From Akkermansiaceae bacterium (GTDB lineage: Bacteria > Verrucomicrobiota > Verrucomicrobiia > Verrucomicrobiales > Akkermansiaceae): a stretch of 39,445 nucleotides of DNA. Position numbers and translations under genes: made by a program. A model generated the notes under the pieces. The model ran no database searches, had not been told where the DNA came from, and saw only the letters and a list, made by a program, of their open reading frames with translations. The first letter of the stretch is position 1. The number at the start of each line of letters is the position of its first letter. The stretch lies in contig CAIKHZ010000119.1 of the NCBI GenBank assembly GCA_903827375.1, forward strand, positions 1 to 39,445, in the 5' to 3' direction. Positions 35,662 to 39,445 of the stretch are shown here, piece by piece.

Positions 35662-37458
35662 GTGATCGCAAATTTCGACCCCTTCCTCGCGAACGCTCAA
35701 GCCGCGCTGATCGCGGAGTTGGTGGATGATTCCCACTGGGAGGGCCAACTCTCGTCCTCCGCGCTTTCCACCGCCACCGCCATCATCGCACTTCACACCG
35801 TCGCTGCCGGAGCCCACGCGGAACACATCGCCGCCGGTGCAGCGTGGCTGCAGCAACACCAAAACCCGGATGGCGGCTGGGGTGACACGACCGATTCGTT
35901 TTCGAATATCTCAACAACCCTGCTCTGCCGCGCTGCCCTTGCGCTTGTGGCCAGCGACGGTGCCACCAAGGACCGAGCCGATCAATGGATCGCCAACTAC
36001 TGCGGCTCAGGCTCGCCGGACGATATCACGGCTGCAGTGGTTGCCCGCTACGGCAGGGATCGCACGTTCTCCGTTCCCATTCTGATGGCCTGTGCAATCG
36101 CGGGCCGACTCGGCAATACCATGCAGGAAAACTGGCGCCGCGTCCTGCCGCTGCCCTTCGAACTCGCCGCCTTTCCCCGATCCTGGTTCGGTGCCCTGAG
36201 GATGCCCGTCGTTAGCTACGCATTGCCAGCCCTGATCGCCATCGGCTACGCCCGCTTCGTTCATATCCCGCCACGATTTCCTGCCAGTCGCTATCGCAAA
36301 GCCCTCTGGCCCAGGGTGTCCGCCCTGCTCGACCGGATCCAACCGCCAAACGGCGGCTTTCTGGAGGCCACCCCACTGACGAGCTTCGTGACGATGGCGC
36401 TGGCGTCCGCTGGCCAGGCGCAACACCCGGTGGTGGCTCGCTCGGTCGGCTTCCTGCAGCGCTCGATGCGACCCGACGGATCGTGGCCCATCGATAGCAA
36501 CCTCGCGACTTGGACGACGACCCTGGCGATCAAGGCCCTTGGGGATTTTTCCGGGCTCGATCCATTGCGCCGAGACAAGATCCGTCGCTGGCTACTCAAT
36601 CAGCAGTATCATGAACGCCACATCTATACCGATGCTCCAAGCGGCGGCTGGGCGTGGTCCGACCTGCCGGGCGCTGTGCCCGATGCGGATGACACGCCGG
36701 GGGCGCTGCTCGCGCTGCACCTGCTGCACGACGAAGCATCGCACGCCGAATCAACCGCCGCTGCGGAGCGAGGCGTCGAGTGGCTGTTGAACATTCAGAA
36801 TCGCGATGGCGGCATTCCGACATTTTGCCGGGGTTGGGGCACACTGCCGTTTGACCGCTCGAGCCCTGATCTAACAGCCCACACCCTGCGTGCTTGGAAG
36901 GCCTGGCTACCAGACCTCAGCCTCCCCTTGCAGCAGCGCGTGGGGCGGCAGACGGTCTCCGCCTTGGAGTATCTAAAACGCGTGCAGCAAGCCGACGGCT
37001 CCTGGCATCCACTCTGGTTCGGAAACCAGCACCGCTCAGACGAGGCCAACCCCACCTACGGCACCACACAAGTTCTGCGTGCTTTGCTGCCGCTGGGGGA
37101 TTTCCCCCGCGAGGGCACCGGACGCGGCATAACATGGCTGCTAGATCATCAAAATCCGGACGGAGGCTGGGGAGCGGGCGAGGGCTCGCCATCTTCCATC
37201 GAGGAAACCGCGCTCGCTCTCGATGCACTCGCCGAAGCCCCCGGCGATGCCGGAGCCGTGCTCCAACGCGGCATCGCATGGCTCACCGCAGCGACCGACC
37301 ATGGCACCCGTTTTCCCAGCACCCCGATCGGATTTTACTTCGCCAAACTCTGGTATCATGAACGACTCTATCCAATCATTTGGACCGTCTCCGCATTGCG
37401 CCGGATCAAAGCTCGGACGAATCGTCGCGCTTCTGCAATTGAATCAACTTCTTCTTGA
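35662..37458 (+). CDS. Squalene-hopene-cyclase-like class II terpene cyclase
   Basis: A 598-residue protein of the SHC superfamily. The class II acid motif is PDADDTPGALLAL with Asp341, Asp343 and Asp344 (DxDDT), preceded by GGWAWSDLPG as in SHC. QW-type repeats include QQHQNPDGGWGDT (65-76), RPDGSW, QNRDGGIPTFCRGWGTLPFD, QQADGSW and DHQNPDGGWGAGE. The N-terminus has SSSALSTATAIIAL. It is close to SHC in length (about 630) but diverged, so the substrate need not be squalene. Class II cyclases protonate a polyene end and build fused rings. GTG at 35662 is the only suitable start. Its 3' end overlaps a small convergent gene by 53 bp. Confidence 0.87.
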   Translation: MIANFDPFLANAQAALIAELVDDSHWEGQLSSSALSTATAIIALHTVAAGAHAEHIAAGAAWLQQHQNPDGGWGDTTDSFSNISTTLLCRAALALVASDGATKDRADQWIANYCGSGSPDDITAAVVARYGRDRTFSVPILMACAIAGRLGNTMQENWRRVLPLPFELAAFPRSWFGALRMPVVSYALPALIAIGYARFVHIPPRFPASRYRKALWPRVSALLDRIQPPNGGFLEATPLTSFVTMALASAGQAQHPVVARSVGFLQRSMRPDGSWPIDSNLATWTTTLAIKALGDFSGLDPLRRDKIRRWLLNQQYHERHIYTDAPSGGWAWSDLPGAVPDADDTPGALLALHLLHDEASHAESTAAAERGVEWLLNIQNRDGGIPTFCRGWGTLPFDRSSPDLTAHTLRAWKAWLPDLSLPLQQRVGRQTVSALEYLKRVQQADGSWHPLWFGNQHRSDEANPTYGTTQVLRALLPLGDFPREGTGRGITWLLDHQNPDGGWGAGEGSPSSIEETALALDALAEAPGDAGAVLQRGIAWLTAATDHGTRFPSTPIGFYFAKLWYHERLYPIIWTVSALRRIKARTNRRASAIESTSS

Positions 37459-37618
37459 TAACCTCCAGTTCGACGGTGAGCCGATGCGCCGCCGTTAAGA
37501 TGGCCGACTGCGTTGGCTCGTCGTCCAGGGCCCCCACCGCCGGATGGATCTTCATCATCTGCAGGGCAATCGTTTTGCAGTTTTCCTGAATTTGCCGAAT
37601 GGCTTCGTCTTGGGTCAT
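37406..37618 (-). CDS. Small helical protein (70 aa), unknown function
   Basis: A 70-residue protein beginning MTQDEAIRQIQENCKTIALQ, with two amphipathic helices and a charged end (KKKLIQLQKRDDSSEL). Composition is normal for a soluble cytoplasmic protein, with an even spread of Glu, Lys, Ile and Leu. The gene overlaps the end of the terpene cyclase gene by 53 bp on the opposite strand and ends there. The cysteine desulfurase gene lies upstream of it on the same strand, with a 30-bp gap, so they may share a transcript. No family recognised. Confidence 0.6.
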   Translation of the reverse strand: MTQDEAIRQIQENCKTIALQMMKIHPAVGALDDEPTQSAILTAAHRLTVELEVIKKKLIQLQKRDDSSEL

Positions 37619-37648
37619 GACACAAATTTTCGGTTTGCTCGGGGGGGA

Positions 37649-38803
37649 CTAAAGATTGGATAGAGAAACTTTTGTTGTGCTGCGGTTGCCACCCTGCAGT
37701 GCCTTCCAGCAATCTTCCAGCGCCGCGGCGAGGGCTAGCCACTCGTCCGAGGTTGTCGCGGGTCCACTGCTGAAACGCAGCACCCGCCCCATTTCATCTG
37801 GATCCAATCCCATGGCCGCAAGAGTATGCGAAGGATTGCCCCTCCCGGCACTGCAAGCCGACCCCGTCGAAACGGCAAATCCGCGCTCGTCGAGCCGGGT
37901 CAGCCATTTCAGATTCCCGTGTCGCGGCATCACTGCCATCGAGGTATTGGCAAGACGCGGGGATTTCGCGCCGAGCAACCGGGCACCGGGAACCGCCGCC
38001 ATCAGCGCGCTCTCGAAACCATCCCGACCCCTTGCATCTCCGTCCACAATCCGGGTTTCCAGGGCGGCGAGCATGGCGGCAATACCGGGAAAATCCTCGG
38101 TTCCACCCCGATGCCCCGACTCCTGCGCTCCGCCCGCTTGCAGAGCCAGCGGCCGTGTGACGTCGGCCGGAATGATCACCAACCCGACCCCTTTCGGCCC
38201 GCCGAATTTGTGCGCGCTAACCGTCACCCAATCGCAGCCAGCCAAGCCCTCCGGCGGCATCTTGCCCAGCCATTGCGCCGCATCACAGTGAAAGCGCAGC
38301 CCCTCACTCCGGCAAAACTCCGCCAACTCACGCCACGGCTGCAGCACGCCCGTTTCATTGTTCGCAGCCATCACTGATACCAGCGTCGGCCGAGACGCCT
38401 CAATCACCCGTAGCGCCTCCCCAAGATCGAGACGCCCGGACGAATCAACCGGTAGCTTGCTCACACCAGTGGCTCCAAACGATTTTTGGGCGGCCGAGCC
38501 TATGCAGGAATGCTCGACGGCGCTCAGGCAAATTCGAGCGTGCGGTGCCGCCTGGCGGGCCTCGTGCGCCAGCACCGTGTTGCAGCCTTCCGTGGCTCCG
38601 GAATTAAAGATAATCCGTTCCGCCTCACAACCGAAAATCTCGCCGAATGCCTCGCGGGCATCTTCGAGACGACGTTTCACCGCTCCCGCCCCACGGTACA
38701 AACTGGACGGATTCTGCCAAAAATCCGCCTGCGCCGCCAACCACGCCTCGCGGGCTGGTGGTGACAATGGCGTGGTGGCGTTGTGATCGAAGTAATGGGT
38801 CAT
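37649..38803 (-). CDS. Cysteine desulfurase (NifS/IscS class)
   Basis: A 384-residue PLP enzyme that takes sulfur from cysteine for Fe-S clusters or thio-cofactors. It opens MTHYFDHNATTPLSPPARE, has NPSSLYRGA and RIIFNSGATEGCN, and the His stacked on PLP in SAVEHSC. The PLP Asp is in FHCDAAQWLGK and the Schiff-base Lys in VSAHKFGGPKGVG. The catalytic-Cys loop is STGSACSAGRGNPSHTL. The Cys in the SACSAG loop and the length fit class I (NifS/IscS). The frame extends to 38869, but ATG at 38803 gives the standard N-terminus. Proximity to an Fe-S-rich operon is suggestive, but it is on the opposite strand. Confidence 0.93.
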   Translation of the reverse strand: MTHYFDHNATTPLSPPAREAWLAAQADFWQNPSSLYRGAGAVKRRLEDAREAFGEIFGCEAERIIFNSGATEGCNTVLAHEARQAAPHARICLSAVEHSCIGSAAQKSFGATGVSKLPVDSSGRLDLGEALRVIEASRPTLVSVMAANNETGVLQPWRELAEFCRSEGLRFHCDAAQWLGKMPPEGLAGCDWVTVSAHKFGGPKGVGLVIIPADVTRPLALQAGGAQESGHRGGTEDFPGIAAMLAALETRIVDGDARGRDGFESALMAAVPGARLLGAKSPRLANTSMAVMPRHGNLKWLTRLDERGFAVSTGSACSAGRGNPSHTLAAMGLDPDEMGRVLRFSSGPATTSDEWLALAAALEDCWKALQGGNRSTTKVSLSNL

Positions 38804-39193
38804 GCAATCCCTCCGGCGTGGCTGATTTTCAGACGTTAGCCGCCGGAACCCTAGGGGCTCAATACTCAAATGACAATGCCTGATTGGTCGTCACAGACTG
38901 AGTATCGCCGAGTTGCGCCGGCCAATGCTGGGCACCTCATGCACCAGCACCTTCCAAATCTACCCCAAAAAACGCTGGTGCCCACATGGTTCGGCCACTC
39001 CCAACTTTCTCTGGTGTTTCAATCGGAAAATTGACAGGCACCCGTAAAACCATACACTCACCCATATATGAAAACCACCCTGGACCTGTAGCAATCCAAA
39101 GCGCAAGTGCCGTTCCAGCGAAAGCCGTGCGCTCCAGCGATGCTCATTCCGCAGAGCGGGACCAGTTCTCTCCAGGCGCTTTCCATCCACGCA
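38804..39193. other. Intergenic region without a supported gene
   Basis: Upstream of the cysteine desulfurase, 390 bp hold only short frames on both strands with no coherent protein. No tRNA cloverleaf, riboswitch or clear promoter pair was seen. Confidence 0.45.
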
Positions 39194-39260
39194 TTCGGCA
39201 GGATGCCGAACGCTGCCGCCAAGATGGCGGCGCTCCCCGACAAATGCGCTGCTGTCATGC
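39194..39260 (-). repeat. REP-like hairpin repeat, copy B
   Basis: Two perfect 7-bp-arm hairpins with 3-nt loops occur at 39194-39210 (TTCGGCA-GGA-TGCCGAA) and 39215-39231 (GCCGCCA-AGA-TGGCGGC). The reverse complement of this stretch aligns without gaps to 20755-20813, with 51 of 59 bases identical. Orientation is inverted relative to copy A, 18 kb away. Confidence 0.85.
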
Positions 39261-39343
39261 TCCGGCGAGACGCCGCCATCACGGCCTGCCGCAGGACGCG
39301 TCAGCCACGCCTCATGGGACACTTGGCTCGAACCGCTGGATCG

Positions 39344-39445
39344 TCACGGATTGAGTATCTTGGCGTCCTTGGCGTCCTTGGCCCGGTGGGTGTCTTGAAG
39401 CCTGGGATGATCGATAAGCGCTTTCAAGTTTTCCGCGACGAGGCC
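39344..39445 (-). CDS. C-terminal end of an unidentified protein, partial
   Basis: On the minus strand an open frame enters from the right edge and stops at TGA (39344-39346). The visible 33 residues include AENLKALIDHPRLQDTH and end AKDAKDAKILNP. The first part has normal protein character. The KDAKDAK end comes from a two-copy GACGCCAAG-type repeat, which may be a repeat-derived extension. The protein cannot be identified from this fragment, and a chance frame is possible. Confidence 0.4.
   Translation of the reverse strand, partial: GLVAENLKALIDHPRLQDTHRAKDAKDAKILNP

Noticed and set aside
30148-37458. Reading the operon as a standard hopanoid (hpn) cluster
   Set aside because: hpnC, hpnD and hpnE are absent, the radical SAM protein does not show the HpnH-type CNLACAGC start, and the polyprenyl synthase is fused to DUF116. 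Only the SHC-like cyclase fits.
269-38843. Frequent pentamer GTTAG/CTAAC, often in rare-codon contexts such as GTT AGA or CTA ACN
   Set aside because: By eye there are roughly fifty, about what base composition alone predicts for 39 kb on both strands. It looks more common than CTTAC/GTAAG, but without a proper count it is not evidence of a functional motif.

Overview
The window looks like a chromosomal segment of a Verrucomicrobiota (PVC-group) bacterium. This is an inference from gene content: a Bat operon end (BatD, BatE), Hanks-type kinases with large accessory regions, a PQQ-type propeller protein with a WPQFRGP N-terminus, a GYF/TM protein, and a secreted NHL-repeat protein whose C-terminus resembles verrucomicrobial exported proteins. 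GC is moderately high, Shine-Dalgarno sequences are weak, and GTG or TTG starts appear several times. I saw no rRNA, tRNA, CRISPR array or complete insertion sequence.

Layout. 1-3051: end of a Bat operon on the plus strand. The window opens inside a 9-bp tandem repeat coding Gln-Lys-Asp units in the preceding gene. 3068-7703: minus-strand genes for a PQQ-like propeller protein, a PfkB sugar kinase (KdgK type) and a membrane Ser/Thr kinase. 7930-10612: a compact plus-strand run of a CPBP membrane protease, ThiL and a XerC/D recombinase. 10872-15317: a very large secreted NHL-repeat protein on the minus strand. 15891-20679: an L,D-transpeptidase, a U32-family protein, a tiny Lys-rich ORF and ClpB. 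20680-21218: intergenic DNA with REP-like hairpins that recur near the right edge. 21219-24240: a GYF/TM protein, a CBM9-like protein and a pseudokinase with an OB-like tail. 24342-30078: PriA, then a three-gene MotA/TolQ/ExbB plus double-ExbD-like proton-channel set.

30148-37458 is the most interesting part. It is a tight operon of eight genes plus one gene relic, with gaps of 4-23 bp. The order is: orphan GcvH-like lipoyl carrier; truncated P47K/CobW-type GTPase; radical SAM enzyme; 97-aa Cys-rich protein; 2x[4Fe-4S] ferredoxin; DUF116-polyprenyl diphosphate synthase fusion; small prenyltransferase/squalene-oxidase-repeat protein; and a squalene-hopene-cyclase-like protein with a DADDT (DxDD) motif. 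Prenyl chain synthesis, class II terpene cyclisation and an iron-sulfur/radical module in one transcription unit suggest an isoprenoid-derived product. No squalene synthase genes are present in the window, and I do not recognise a described pathway with this gene set.

The right end carries a small helical protein, a NifS/IscS-like cysteine desulfurase, a second REP-like cluster and a gene fragment cut by the window edge.
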